Below the pieces are notes generated by a model. It saw only the letters and a program-made list of their open reading frames with translations, ran no database searches and was not told the DNA's origin. A DNA stretch of 58,352 nucleotides from JAYZQT01 sp964412235. GTDB lineage: Bacteria > Pseudomonadota > Alphaproteobacteria > MPNO01 > UBA830. The stretch spans positions 1-58,352 of the forward strand of contig CAYPNT010000007.1 of the NCBI GenBank assembly GCA_964412235.1, written 5' to 3'. How positions within the stretch are numbered: the stretch's first letter is position 1; every line of letters starts with the position of its first letter. Of this stretch, positions 9,441-18,247 are shown piece after piece. The translations under genes and the position numbers were made by a program.

Positions 9441-10394
9441 TTAAACCAAACCTGCACTCTCATCCAACCCCATCATGAGGTTCAAGCACTGGACCGCCTG
9501 CCCCGACGCCCCCTTTCCAAGATTATCAAGCTGTGCCGCTAAGATAACCTGTTGATCGTCCTTGCTTCCAAAAACATAAAGGCGCATGTGGTTTGTATCA
9601 TTCAACTCTTCTGGATCCAGAAAACTAGCATGCTCTTCGCACATCTCCTCGCTAACGACGGAAACAAATGTAGCGTTGGCATAGTAGCCTTCTAGGGCTC
9701 TCCGTATGTCCGCTATGATCGGTTTCCTCGGCAAGTTCCACAATTGGAGTGGCACTTGAACAATCATTCCCTGTCTGAAACGTGCCACACTGGGGCTAAA
9801 TAAGGGACGGTGGTTTAGCTTCGCATAAAACGCTATCTCAGGAACATGTTTATGGGCGAGGGATAGGCCGTAGGCAAACCAGACACTCCGAATTATATCC
9901 TCGTTTGCGTTATTCTCCATCCGATTAATTAGTGTTTTGCCGCCCCCGGAATAACCGGATACGGCATTTATCGTTATCGGATAATCGACAGGAATGATTT
10001 TTTCTTCAATTAACGGTCGGATTAATGAGAGTGCACCAGTCGGGTAGCAGCCTGGGTTTGACACTCTTTTCGCATCATGAATCTTCAACTTTTGGTCTCT
10101 CTGAAGTTCAGGAAAGCCGTATACCCAGTCTTCGTTAGTCCGGTGCGCCGTGGAGGCATCAATAACACGGGTGCTACTATCTATGAGTTTTGAAATAGTC
10201 TCATGCGCGGCATCATCTGGAAGACAAAGCAACGCTAGGTCCGCATCATTAAGCGCTTCATAGCGCGAACTTTCCTCCTTCCTACGGCTTTCCGACAAAT
10301 GGATAAGTTCTATTTCCTGGCGTGACTGAAGCAGTTGCCGAATTTTGAGACCGGTGGTGCCCGCTTCGCCATCAATAAAAATTGTTTTAACCAT
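9441..10394 (-). CDS. argC: N-acetyl-gamma-glutamyl-phosphate reductase (short type)
   Basis: Third step of arginine biosynthesis: NADPH-dependent reduction of N-acetylglutamyl-5-phosphate to the semialdehyde. The N-terminal fold reads FIDGEAGTTGLKI, and the active-site cysteine is C116 in SNPGCYPTG. At 317 residues it belongs to the shorter type 2 ArgC found in many Alphaproteobacteria. It lies directly downstream of rpsI, separated by a strong terminator at 10434-10462, so it probably has its own promoter in 10395-10433. The rpsI-argC gene order is seen in other Alphaproteobacteria, to my recollection. Confidence 0.95.
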   Translation of the reverse strand: MVKTIFIDGEAGTTGLKIRQLLQSRQEIELIHLSESRRKEESSRYEALNDADLALLCLPDDAAHETISKLIDSSTRVIDASTAHRTNEDWVYGFPELQRDQKLKIHDAKRVSNPGCYPTGALSLIRPLIEEKIIPVDYPITINAVSGYSGGGKTLINRMENNANEDIIRSVWFAYGLSLAHKHVPEIAFYAKLNHRPLFSPSVARFRQGMIVQVPLQLWNLPRKPIIADIRRALEGYYANATFVSVVSEEMCEEHASFLDPEELNDTNHMRLYVFGSKDDQQVILAAQLDNLGKGASGQAVQCLNLMMGLDESAGLV

Positions 10395-10433
10395 AACTCT
10401 ATCTCACTTTAATCACAGTAGTGCACCAACCAC

Positions 10434-10462
10434 AAAGAAAAAGGGCGTCCCCCAGGACGCCC
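10434..10462 (-). terminator. rho-independent terminator of rplM-rpsI
   Basis: A perfect 8-bp inverted repeat GGGCGTCC (10443-10450) / GGACGCCC (10455-10462) with a 4-nt loop. Read on the minus strand it is followed immediately by TTTTTCTTT (10442 to 10434). It lies 28 nt after the rpsI stop. Confidence 0.9.
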
Positions 10463-10490
10463 ACAAAGTTTGTGTTTGGCTGTCCCAGCC

Positions 10491-11060
10491 TTATCTTTTT
10501 GAAAATTGAAAAGAACGACGGGCCTTGCGCCTGCCATACTTTTTGCGTTCCACCGCCCGCGAATCTCTCGTTAGAAAACCACCTTGTTTTAACGTCGGCC
10601 TTAATGTTGGTTCAAAAAATGTTAAGGCCTTCGAAATACCATGACGGACCGCGCCGGCCTGTCCCGACAATCCTCCACCGGACACCGTGCACCAAACGTC
10701 ATATTGGGTTGCACGGTCCACGACCTGAAGAGGTTGATTAATAATCATCTGCAAAACTGGGCGCGCGAAGTAGTCCGGTCCATTTTTTCCATTTACATTA
10801 AGTCGACCGCTCCCGGGCTTTATCCATACACGAGCTACCGCGTTTTTCCGCTTGCCCGTAGCATAAGCCCGTCCTTGTTCATCTAGTTTAGGTTCACGTG
10901 GACCGGGTTCCGGAGACGCCGTGATTTTCTCCGTACTACCTTCCCTCTCTTCTTGTGGATCTGCGTCTGACGCCGCAGCTGCCGCTTCCACTTCGGCTAC
11001 TGCCTTCTTTAACGCATCACCAAGTGCGCCATCACCGGTTTCTTTATCTTCGTCTGCCAT
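10491..11060 (-). CDS. rpsI: 30S ribosomal protein S9 with N-terminal extension
   Basis: S9 of the small ribosomal subunit, whose C-terminal tail reaches the P-site tRNA. The conserved core starts at about residue 66 (YATGKRKNAVARVWIKPGSG) and ends with the canonical basic tail KARRSFQFSKR. The first ~60 residues form an acidic, Ala/Glu-rich extension absent from Escherichia coli S9; shorter extensions are known in Alphaproteobacteria. The ATG follows the TAA of rplM without a gap, with AAGGAG inside the end of rplM, so the two genes are translationally coupled. Confidence 0.97.
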   Translation of the reverse strand: MADEDKETGDGALGDALKKAVAEVEAAAAASDADPQEEREGSTEKITASPEPGPREPKLDEQGRAYATGKRKNAVARVWIKPGSGRLNVNGKNGPDYFARPVLQMIINQPLQVVDRATQYDVWCTVSGGGLSGQAGAVRHGISKALTFFEPTLRPTLKQGGFLTRDSRAVERKKYGRRKARRSFQFSKR

Positions 11061-11528
11061 TTAACCGGAGCTCCTTTTGTTCTTCGAATTCATAGCCCCC
11101 ACATCTAGAACTTCTGGGTTCTGAGCTTCCTGGAGATGTTCCGATCCCTCATAAACGCGCAATTTTGTAAGCTGCTGCCTACCGAGTTTGGTCTTTGGCA
11201 GCATCCTTTCCACAGCCTTCATAATAATCTGTTCACTTTTTCCGTCGGATATAAGCTTTTCTGGAGTTACTGATTTTATTCCCCCTGGATAACCCGTATG
11301 GCGGTAATAAACTTTATCGGTCCTTTTATTCCCGGTCATTGCCACCTTTGCCGCGTTAATCACAACTATACTATCCCCGCAATCGACATGAGGCGTGAAT
11401 ATCGGTTTGTGTTTTCCACGGAGTATTTTCGCACACACCGACGCCAGTCGACCAAGAACTAGGTCTTCCGCATCAACGATATACCACTTGGTACTGATCT
11501 CACTCGCTTTCGCGGAAATCGTTTTCAT
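11061..11528 (-). CDS. rplM: 50S ribosomal protein L13
   Basis: L13, an early-assembling large-subunit protein. Recognised by WYIVDAEDLVLGRLAS, AKILRGKHKP, HVDCGDSIVVINAAKV and the GxxxTKLRVYEGSEHLQEAQNPE end. Start ATG 11528 gives 155 residues, matching the family; the frame stays open 34 codons upstream but that stretch is not L13-like. It is the first gene of the rplM-rpsI operon. The promoter should lie in 11529-11700, where a 14-bp palindrome occurs. Confidence 0.97.
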   Translation of the reverse strand: MKTISAKASEISTKWYIVDAEDLVLGRLASVCAKILRGKHKPIFTPHVDCGDSIVVINAAKVAMTGNKRTDKVYYRHTGYPGGIKSVTPEKLISDGKSEQIIMKAVERMLPKTKLGRQQLTKLRVYEGSEHLQEAQNPEVLDVGAMNSKNKRSSG

Positions 11529-11644
11529 ATTTTGAGCCCAAACACAAACGAAAGTAACAGGGAAGGTTGGCGAATATGACATAAAACTTATTTGTGTCAA
11601 CTTAGACTTAAAAAAAACAATAAATATCAATGCAATGATGTTGG

Positions 11645-11658
11645 GGTATTATAATACC
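11645..11658. promoter_or_regulatory. 14-bp perfect palindrome between rplM and the divergent operon
   Basis: GGTATTATAATACC is fully self-complementary. It lies in the 282-nt region between the divergent rplM-rpsI and enoyl-CoA hydratase operons, about 117 nt upstream of rplM and 150 nt upstream of the plus-strand gene. Its centre, TATTATAAT, could equally be a -10 promoter core on either strand. No regulator is assigned. Confidence 0.35.
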
Positions 11659-11810
11659 GTTCTTAACCACACTAAATGTATATAAAACTCAACTTCTACC
11701 GAGAATTATTCCATTGTGTTACATTGCGGTTTTACTTTGGATAATTGAGTATAGATATTTAATTCTTGTAAAATAATTTTTGCCACAAACGCGCACAGAA
11801 CTAACGGTAA

Positions 11811-12602
11811 ATGGAAATGTCCGCCAACCAAAACCCACTCCTCCGTAGCGACAAAAACGGCATCACTACGCTAACATTGAACAAGCCCGACACCCGAAAC
11901 GCACTGTCCGCAGAATTAATAGCGCGCCTACAGGCTGAATTTCGAAATATTGCCGGTAATACTAATATCCGCGTCGTGGTGTTATCGGCCAATGGTCCGG
12001 TTTTTTGCTCTGGCCACGACCTGAACGAAATTCAGCAAAAACAAAACCGGATCGCTTATGAAGAGTTATTTACAGAATGTTCAAAACTAATGCTGATGAT
12101 AACGAAACTCCCACAACCGGTTATAGCACGCGTCCAAGGGACTGCGACAGCGGCGGGCTGTCAGCTTGTGGCCACCTGCGACCTGGCGGTTGCATCCGAA
12201 AAAGCCACATTTGCCACTCCGGGCGTCAACATTGGATTATTCTGTTCCACTCCAATGGTCGCATTAAGTCGGAATATCGGGCGCAAGCAGGCCATGGAAA
12301 TGTTGTTGATGGGTGAAACAATCGACGCAACAAAAGCCCTAAATATTGGTTTAATTAACAAAACGAGCCCCGAAAAAGAGCTGGACGAAATAATTGATAA
12401 TTGGTGCTCAAACCTTAATTCAAAATCACCTTTAACAATTGAAATCGGTAAGGAGGCCTTTTACCAACAAATTGATTTGCCTCTAGAAGAGGCTTATGAC
12501 TTCGCAAGCGACGTAATGGTCAAGAATATGATGACAACGGACGCAGCGGAAGGAATTGATGCGTTTCTGAAGAAACGACAACCGCTGTGGAAAGGCAAAT
12601 AA
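11811..12602 (+). CDS. enoyl-CoA hydratase/isomerase family protein
   Basis: A 263-residue crotonase-fold protein. The oxyanion-hole segments are visible as FCSGHDL (65-71) and the GTATAAGCQL region (about 111-120). The overall pattern resembles the ECHDC3-like group, whose reaction is not well established. Start ATG 11811 with a second ATG at 11817; the ribosome binding site is weak. It is the first gene of a tight plus-strand operon: 4 nt to the oxygenase gene, then an overlap and a short gap to the CoA-binding protein and MetY. The substrate is unknown. Confidence 0.85.
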   Translation: MEMSANQNPLLRSDKNGITTLTLNKPDTRNALSAELIARLQAEFRNIAGNTNIRVVVLSANGPVFCSGHDLNEIQQKQNRIAYEELFTECSKLMLMITKLPQPVIARVQGTATAAGCQLVATCDLAVASEKATFATPGVNIGLFCSTPMVALSRNIGRKQAMEMLLMGETIDATKALNIGLINKTSPEKELDEIIDNWCSNLNSKSPLTIEIGKEAFYQQIDLPLEEAYDFASDVMVKNMMTTDAAEGIDAFLKKRQPLWKGK

Positions 12603-12606
12603 GCCC

Positions 12607-13632
12607 ATGAGTAGCCCAATCCCGCTCATCGACATATCCCTACTCCGGGAGAACGACGATCAGGGTCTTAAAGCTATCGCGACCGAAATTAAGGAAGCGT
12701 GCACCAACACTGGGTTCTTCACATTAATTGGGCACGGTGTAGATTTGGAACTATTACAGAAAACGCGCCAAGCTGCAGCCGATTTCTTTGCTGCCCCTGA
12801 TGATATCAAACACGCCGTTATCAGGCCCCCGGAGAAAATTACTCGAGGTTGGAACCCAGCAGGTGACCGGGCATTAAGTAATACTTTGGATAAGGAAACT
12901 CCACCAGACCTTCAGGAAGCGTGGGGAATGGGACCACCACGCTCCGAGAATACCCCATATTATACAACGGGTGCCGGCAAAACGTTTTTTGCACCAAACA
13001 AATGGCCCGAGCTACCCGGCTATAAAGAGACCATAACACAGTATTACGACGCGATGACGCGCTTAGCAGACGACGTTATGCGGGGCTTCGCACTTGCCCT
13101 GGGCATTGACCATGAGTTCTTCATTGACAAGACGAACCGCCAATGCAGCAACGTAAGGTTTATACGCTACCCAGCACAAACACGTGAACCGTTAAAAGAC
13201 CAACTCAGAGCGGGTGAACACACTGATTACGGAACTTTCACCTTCGTAAAAGGAGACAATGTAGCTGGCGGGCTCCAGATTAGTGACGGAAAGGGTGGCT
13301 GGCACAATGTAGAAACGCCCGAAAACGGATTTGTATGCAATATTGGTGATACAATGCAGTTGTGGACAGGAGGACGATTCAAATCCACTCTTCATCGCGT
13401 TGCGAATCCGCCCGAAAACGCCGTTACACAAGATAGAATATCGTTGGTTTATTTTCATCAGCCTAACCACGATGCTATATTAGGTGGCATTGGAAATGCT
13501 GATGATAGCGGCACTAAGCCGACATTTGCGCAGCATTATTTTTCAAAAATCATGAAAGCCAACACCACTGACACCGGACGTAGCACCGTTACAGCGGAAC
13601 AATTGGTTTCTGGCGGGACACGCCGACAATGA
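12607..13632 (+). CDS. isopenicillin-N-synthase-like Fe(II)/2-oxoglutarate oxygenase
   Basis: A 341-residue member of the IPNS/flavanone-oxygenase-like family with an N-terminal DIOX_N segment (about 5-110) and the jelly-roll catalytic core. Iron ligands are H205 and D207 (GEHTDYG) and H263 (STLHRV). R277 and S279 form the RxS pair (QDRISL) that binds 2-oxoglutarate, or the valine carboxylate in IPNS. It overlaps the next gene by 4 nt (ATGA at 13629-13632). The operon with O-acetylhomoserine sulfhydrylase suggests a substrate linked to amino-acid or sulfur metabolism, but this is inference. Confidence 0.88.
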   Translation: MSSPIPLIDISLLRENDDQGLKAIATEIKEACTNTGFFTLIGHGVDLELLQKTRQAAADFFAAPDDIKHAVIRPPEKITRGWNPAGDRALSNTLDKETPPDLQEAWGMGPPRSENTPYYTTGAGKTFFAPNKWPELPGYKETITQYYDAMTRLADDVMRGFALALGIDHEFFIDKTNRQCSNVRFIRYPAQTREPLKDQLRAGEHTDYGTFTFVKGDNVAGGLQISDGKGGWHNVETPENGFVCNIGDTMQLWTGGRFKSTLHRVANPPENAVTQDRISLVYFHQPNHDAILGGIGNADDSGTKPTFAQHYFSKIMKANTTDTGRSTVTAEQLVSGGTRRQ

Positions 13633-14120
13633 TTGATTATCCGGACGCATTGATCCGGCGAGTTTTAAATAATACCAAGACAATTGCGATGATTGGGGCA
13701 TCCGCAAACTGGGTAAGACCAAGCAACTTTGCCATGAAGTACCTGCAACAGAAAGGATACAGAATTATACCAGTTAACCCAGGCAGTGCCGGCACAAACA
13801 TTTGTGGCGAGATGTGCTATTCCGATCTATCACAAATACCAGGCGAAGTTGATATGGTTGACATCTTTCGCCGCTCACGAGATGCCGGTGAAATAGTCGA
13901 TGAGGCAATAATCCAAAAAGACGAAAAGCATATTCAAACCATATGGATGCAACTGGGTGTATTTGATGAAGCAGCGGCAGCACGCGCAGAAGCGGCTGGG
14001 CTGACAGTGGTAATGGACCGTTGTCCCAAGATAGAATTCGGACGACTAAACCATGAACTATCATGGTCAGGAATTAATTCGGGAGTAATTTCTGCAAAAC
14101 GTCCGCGGCTTACCCGATAG
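13629..14120 (+). CDS. CoA-binding domain protein (YccU family)
   Basis: A small Rossmann-fold CoA_binding_2 protein of 163 residues. The core reads IAMIGASANWVRPSNFAMKYLQQKGYRIIPVNPG, followed by PGEVDMVDIFRRS and, near the C-terminus, VVMDRCPKIEF, all typical of the family. Proteins of this kind bind CoA but have no agreed function. The start overlaps the preceding oxygenase stop by 4 nt, and the O-acetylhomoserine sulfhydrylase gene starts 10 nt after its stop, so it is translated from one message with both. Confidence 0.9.
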   Translation: MIDYPDALIRRVLNNTKTIAMIGASANWVRPSNFAMKYLQQKGYRIIPVNPGSAGTNICGEMCYSDLSQIPGEVDMVDIFRRSRDAGEIVDEAIIQKDEKHIQTIWMQLGVFDEAAAARAEAAGLTVVMDRCPKIEFGRLNHELSWSGINSGVISAKRPRLTR

Positions 14121-14130
14121 CTAACATGCA

Positions 14131-15420
14131 ATGACCGATCAATCAAAAAACAGTAAATTTGGTTTCGAGACAAGAGCAATCCATGCAGGCGCTGCTCCCG
14201 ACGCCGCAACTGGGGCAAGGAATACTCCAATTCATCATTCTACAGCTTACGTTTTCGACGACGCTGACCACGCGGCCTCTTTATTCAATCTACAAACCTT
14301 TGGGTTTATATACTCACGTTTAACAAACCCTACCGTCGCCGTATTAGAGGAAAGAATAGCTAATCTCGAAAATGGCCGAGCGGCGTGCGCGGCCGGGTCG
14401 GGTCACGCCGCCCAATTTTTGGCTTTCTTCACGCTTTTGGAACCAAATGACCATTTTGTAGCATCTCGAAACCTTTATGGTGGATCAATAACGCAATTTG
14501 GCATTAGCTTTAAAAAACTTGGATGGCACTGCACATTTGCGGACCCCCTTGAACCAGAAAGTTTTAGAAAAGGACTGAAGCCAAATTCAAAAGCAATCTT
14601 TATTGAATCCGTGTCCAATCCATCAAGCGTTATTGGCGACATTGAGGCCATTGCGGAAATAGCTCATACGGAAGGTATTCCATTAATAGTGGATAACACG
14701 ATGGCTTCTCCGTATTTGTTCAACCCGATTGATCACGGTGCCGATATCGTCATTCATTCAACAACTAAATATTTAAACGGTCACGGTAATTCAATGGGTG
14801 GCATAGTTGTCGAGTCGGGCCTTTTCGACTGGGCCCAAAACAATAAATTTCCGTCAATGACCACACCGGACGACGCATATCACGGACTAACATTCTATGA
14901 AACGTTTGGGGACTTCGGATTTACCATGCGCCTTCGCGCCGTAGCACTTCGTGATTTTGGTCCGGCCTTGTCGCCAACTAACGCTTTTATGACGATTACG
15001 GGTATCGAAACGCTACCCCTTAGAATGGAACGCCACGTGGCAAATGCCGAAACTGTAGCAAAATGGCTTGAGGGTCATCACGCCGTAGATTGGGTTTCTT
15101 ATGCCGGCCTACCTTCTAGCCCCTCGTTTTCAAATAAGAATAAATATTTTCCGCAAGGATGTGGCTCTGTCTTTACGTTCGGTTTAAAAGGTGGATATGA
15201 AGCGGGAACGCAACTGGTAGAAAACTGTAACTTGTTTTCGCACCTGGCAAACGTTGGAGACACTCGCAGTTTAATTCTTCACCCAGCGTCGACGACCCAT
15301 CGACAATTAACAGAAGAACAGCAAAATGCAGCGGGTGCCGGCCCCGACGTCGTCCGTATTTCTGTTGGCATAGAGACCGCGGAGGACATACTCAATGATC
15401 TCGACCAAGCGCTCGTATAA
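14131..15420 (+). CDS. metY: O-acetylhomoserine aminocarboxypropyltransferase (sulfhydrylase)
   Basis: Makes homocysteine from O-acetylhomoserine and sulfide (or methionine from methanethiol), a PLP enzyme of the Cys/Met metabolism family. The N-terminus (GFETRAIHAG...NTPIHHSTAYVFDD) and YSRLTNPT (61-68) are MetY-typical, and the PLP lysine is K213 in HSTTKYLNGHG. Length 429 fits MetY and is longer than MetB/MetC. It is the last gene of the four-gene operon. Convergent with the MFS gene, with a 63-nt gap holding no obvious terminator. Confidence 0.94.
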   Translation: MTDQSKNSKFGFETRAIHAGAAPDAATGARNTPIHHSTAYVFDDADHAASLFNLQTFGFIYSRLTNPTVAVLEERIANLENGRAACAAGSGHAAQFLAFFTLLEPNDHFVASRNLYGGSITQFGISFKKLGWHCTFADPLEPESFRKGLKPNSKAIFIESVSNPSSVIGDIEAIAEIAHTEGIPLIVDNTMASPYLFNPIDHGADIVIHSTTKYLNGHGNSMGGIVVESGLFDWAQNNKFPSMTTPDDAYHGLTFYETFGDFGFTMRLRAVALRDFGPALSPTNAFMTITGIETLPLRMERHVANAETVAKWLEGHHAVDWVSYAGLPSSPSFSNKNKYFPQGCGSVFTFGLKGGYEAGTQLVENCNLFSHLANVGDTRSLILHPASTTHRQLTEEQQNAAGAGPDVVRISVGIETAEDILNDLDQALV

Positions 15421-15483
15421 AAACAAGGTAAGACTGACGGGTTAATGGAGCCCTGGCTTGTTACGAAAAACTTCAACGAGCTT

Positions 15484-16722
15484 CTAGGAAACAGGTCCGG
15501 CAACAGGTTCTCCTGTTTCGTTATTAAGAGAATCTTCACCTCCCACCTGTGGAAGGAATACCGCAAAGGCTGCAATTAATGCAGCTAATATTGCAATTCC
15601 CGTAAAAACCCACCAAAAGCTTCCCGTTACATCAAAAACCTTTCCTGTTATTGGGATCGCTAGTGAACTTACGCCGAGACCCAATACGAACTTTGCACCG
15701 TAGGCACTCGCTCGCCAGTGCGGAGGGCAATAACGGGCAACTAGGCTATTTTCAGTCGGTAATGATGCCGTGATTAAAAACATCACTGCACCAGCGGCTC
15801 CAACAAGCGGTAAGTCACTGAGGTATCCGGATAACAATGCCACAGGAATCATAACCACATAAACAGCTGGATAAACCACGGTTAACTTATACCGATCCGC
15901 AAGCCAGCCACCTGCTAGTTGTCCTAAAGCCCCGATAGCAAGAGCAATCGACGCAAGCCCTCCGGCACCAATCAAACCAAGCCGTCCTACGATATCCGGC
16001 GCGCTGACAGAAAAGATTTTAGGCATACCGACGGTGGTTGCCTGGGCTAGAAACCCTACACACAACACCGTTACACTAAGTATGGCTAGTCCCTTCATAG
16101 CCTGGGATCGGGACGGGACCGCAGCCCCTTTATCGATATTTTCTCTCTGAACTGATGGCAGTCCTCTCATACAGTACATAAAACACACACCAGTCAAAAC
16201 ACAGACTGCACCGGGGATAACAAATGCATAGCGCCAACCGAGCACGGCCACGAGAGATGCCGCTATAACGGGGGTTGCAGCAATTCCGGCTGTACCAAAC
16301 ACACCGTTTATGCCTAATGCCTTTCCCCGCGATTTGGCATTCGCGACAACTAGGGCAGTACCCACAGGATGGTAGATTGACGAGAAGAACCCGATAGCGG
16401 CAAGAGCAACCGCAATTTGCGTAGGGTTGGTGGCAAAACCTCCGGCGATCCCCGATAAACCCGTTCCAATAAAGAAAATCGCCAACATTCCCTTTGCACT
16501 CCATCTATCACCGAGCCAACCCGCAGGCAGAGCGGCTATGCCATAAAGGACAAAGCCAACAAGCGACAACGATAGCAATTCACCAAACGGGAGATTAAAG
16601 ACCGTTTCCAGTACGATGACGACAGTTGGAAAAACAAGCATCATCATGTGACTATAAAAATGTGCAATATTCGCAAAAATTAGAACGGCTGACTTCCCTG
16701 TTTCAGGATGCTTCTTACTCAT
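15484..16722 (-). CDS. MFS transporter
   Basis: A 412-residue major facilitator with about 12 hydrophobic segments. The motif GDRWSAKG (about 70-77) after helix 2 corresponds to the family A-motif, and a second copy, GGWLADRYKL, follows in the C-terminal half, showing the two-fold repeat. The N-terminus (ANIAHFYSHMMMLVFPTVV) resembles MFS groups related to fosmidomycin-resistance proteins. The substrate is not predictable. It lies 12 nt downstream of cutA on the minus strand, so they may share a transcript. Confidence 0.88.
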   Translation of the reverse strand: MSKKHPETGKSAVLIFANIAHFYSHMMMLVFPTVVIVLETVFNLPFGELLSLSLVGFVLYGIAALPAGWLGDRWSAKGMLAIFFIGTGLSGIAGGFATNPTQIAVALAAIGFFSSIYHPVGTALVVANAKSRGKALGINGVFGTAGIAATPVIAASLVAVLGWRYAFVIPGAVCVLTGVCFMYCMRGLPSVQRENIDKGAAVPSRSQAMKGLAILSVTVLCVGFLAQATTVGMPKIFSVSAPDIVGRLGLIGAGGLASIALAIGALGQLAGGWLADRYKLTVVYPAVYVVMIPVALLSGYLSDLPLVGAAGAVMFLITASLPTENSLVARYCPPHWRASAYGAKFVLGLGVSSLAIPITGKVFDVTGSFWWVFTGIAILAALIAAFAVFLPQVGGEDSLNNETGEPVAGPVS

Positions 16723-16734
16723 AGAGTGCCTTAC

Positions 16735-17067
16735 CTAATTCCGATCTCCTGCTTCGCTCTCAATCCACTTGAGAAACGCGGGATTACCTTCCTCTATTGG
16801 TAGCACTACCACGCAAGGACAATCATAGCTATGTCGTTTGTTTACCGTCTCAATTACTGCGTGTGTTTTGTTTGCCATCGTCTTAGCCACTATTGCGGTC
16901 TCGGTAGTTTCTAGGATTTCCCCATCCCACCAGAACAACGATTTCATGGGGGGGAATATATTCACGCATGCAACTAATCGCTCCTCTAACAACACTTTTC
17001 CTATTGAACTGGCCTCTTCAGGGTCACTCGTTGTGATATAAACCAACCGAGCTTGAGAATGGGTCAT
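16735..17067 (-). CDS. cutA: divalent-cation tolerance protein CutA
   Basis: A 110-residue trimeric signalling-like protein with the ferredoxin-like CutA1 fold. Diagnostic segments are VYITTSDPEEASSIGKVLLEERLVACVNIFPPMKSLFWWDGEI, the KT(M) stretch, and HSYDCPCVVVLPIEEGN near the C-terminus. Historically linked to copper tolerance; its true role is uncertain. The ATG at 17067 is divergent from the ferritin-like gene at 17193, with 125 nt between. Confidence 0.94.
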   Translation of the reverse strand: MTHSQARLVYITTSDPEEASSIGKVLLEERLVACVNIFPPMKSLFWWDGEILETTETAIVAKTMANKTHAVIETVNKRHSYDCPCVVVLPIEEGNPAFLKWIESEAGDRN

Positions 17068-17143
17068 TATACTTTTTCCCTTCGGTTTTTCGGGTGTTCG
17101 ACTTTTGATTACACCGCTGCCTTAAATTAGTTTTGTGGAATTA

Positions 17144-17159
17144 AACTCATTTATGAGTT
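17144..17159. promoter_or_regulatory. AACTCAT-TT-ATGAGTT inverted repeat
   Basis: A 7-2-7 perfect dyad, with two more pairs beyond one mismatch, lying 34 nt before the ATG of the ferritin-like protein gene and between it and the divergent cutA. The position fits an operator near the promoter of 17193. No matching regulator is identified. Confidence 0.45.
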
Positions 17160-17192
17160 AAATAGTACTACTTTGGAGATCGGAGGATCAGA

Positions 17193-18032
17193 ATGGCTCT
17201 TAGTCCGGAATTGCAAAGACTTGTAGACGTCTCGGCACCCCTTTGGGCCGGTGAAGCAGAAGTCGTAAGAACCTATTTTACTTCACCAATTCGATCTCTT
17301 GAGACAGATTTGTTATGGATCCAAAGGCAATGTTCCAAGGAATTTAACGGCACGGGTGCTGGAGAATACAAAAACATGGGGGTGTTCCTTGGACCGTTGA
17401 CTGAACTGCAACTAGTCTACCCAAAAATCGATACCGGCGAAAAGGACAGTGTAGATCGCCATTATGTTCTAGAACTCCTCGAAATACTAAAGGAAGAATA
17501 CGAACATTTTTGCCTGTTTTCGGATGTTTTTGACAAAATAAAGCCGGCAAATACTCCATCAATCAATCCCCATAAACTAGAAACATGGGATGAAGACGCA
17601 GCACTAACCAAGGTGAGGCATGACGCGATTGCTGAACATGGAACACTTGGAATTCGGGCTACGCGTTTTACCGAAGGCGGTTACTGTACTCTGTTTCGCG
17701 AGGGTATGAATGCCGCAAACATCGGGGGAAGATTTGATACTGCCAACAAGCTAATTGCCGCCGCTTGCAAAGAAATCTACGAGGACGAATTTGACCACAT
17801 GCTGGAAGGGATCTCCGGTTTGGATGGAGAGGGTTGGAGCTCTGAAGAATTTCAACTAATGGAAGATATTGTCCTAGAGATACTGAGACACCGCATAACA
17901 ATGCGCAATGCCGAATTTTCCTTTCCCCTCACCGACGAACGCGTCCGGGCTATTTACGATGGTGACATTGTCCCCGAGGTTTTCGACAACACTGCGGCCG
18001 AAGCCAGGTTAGCTGTACATGCCGCGGAATAA
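17193..18032 (+). CDS. ferritin-like diiron protein of unknown function
   Basis: A 279-residue, largely helical protein I do not recognise as a named family. Two ExxH motifs are visible: E102-Y-E-H105 in a helix EILKEEYEHF, and E199-F-D-H202 in KEIYEDEFDHM. Acidic residues in other helices (around E21/E37 and E170) could complete a ferritin-type E..ExxH..E..ExxH diiron site. No signal peptide or membrane segment. The start is well supported by GGAGG 7 nt upstream (GGAGGATCAGA-ATG), and a 16-bp dyad lies further upstream. Monocistronic. The diiron assignment is inference from ligand spacing; it could be an oxygenase or an aldehyde-metabolising enzyme. Confidence 0.6.
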   Translation: MALSPELQRLVDVSAPLWAGEAEVVRTYFTSPIRSLETDLLWIQRQCSKEFNGTGAGEYKNMGVFLGPLTELQLVYPKIDTGEKDSVDRHYVLELLEILKEEYEHFCLFSDVFDKIKPANTPSINPHKLETWDEDAALTKVRHDAIAEHGTLGIRATRFTEGGYCTLFREGMNAANIGGRFDTANKLIAAACKEIYEDEFDHMLEGISGLDGEGWSSEEFQLMEDIVLEILRHRITMRNAEFSFPLTDERVRAIYDGDIVPEVFDNTAAEARLAVHAAE

Positions 18033-18045
18033 CGGAATAATGATT

Positions 18046-18059
18046 GGGTAGACCTACCC
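18046..18059. repeat. GGGTAG/CTACCC inverted repeat
   Basis: A 6-2-6 perfect dyad, 14 nt after the stop of the ferritin-like gene, followed by a second small dyad ATAGG-CCT-CCTAT. There is no U run, so it is not a standard terminator. It could be a weak transcript-end structure. Confidence 0.3.
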
Positions 18060-18247
18060 GAAAGACCGATAGGCCTCCTATGAAATTTCAACCTTACGTT
18101 CAAAGTTCATACAAAGGGGCTAGGCAATGTTCTTGAATGAGTTTTTAGCTGGGAAAGCGAGATAAACAACGGGCCAACCTAGAAACAAACACTCGTCGTC
18201 AATAGCCAATAATAACCGCCGCTAGGCGCCATTTTTTCGGAAGTGTC

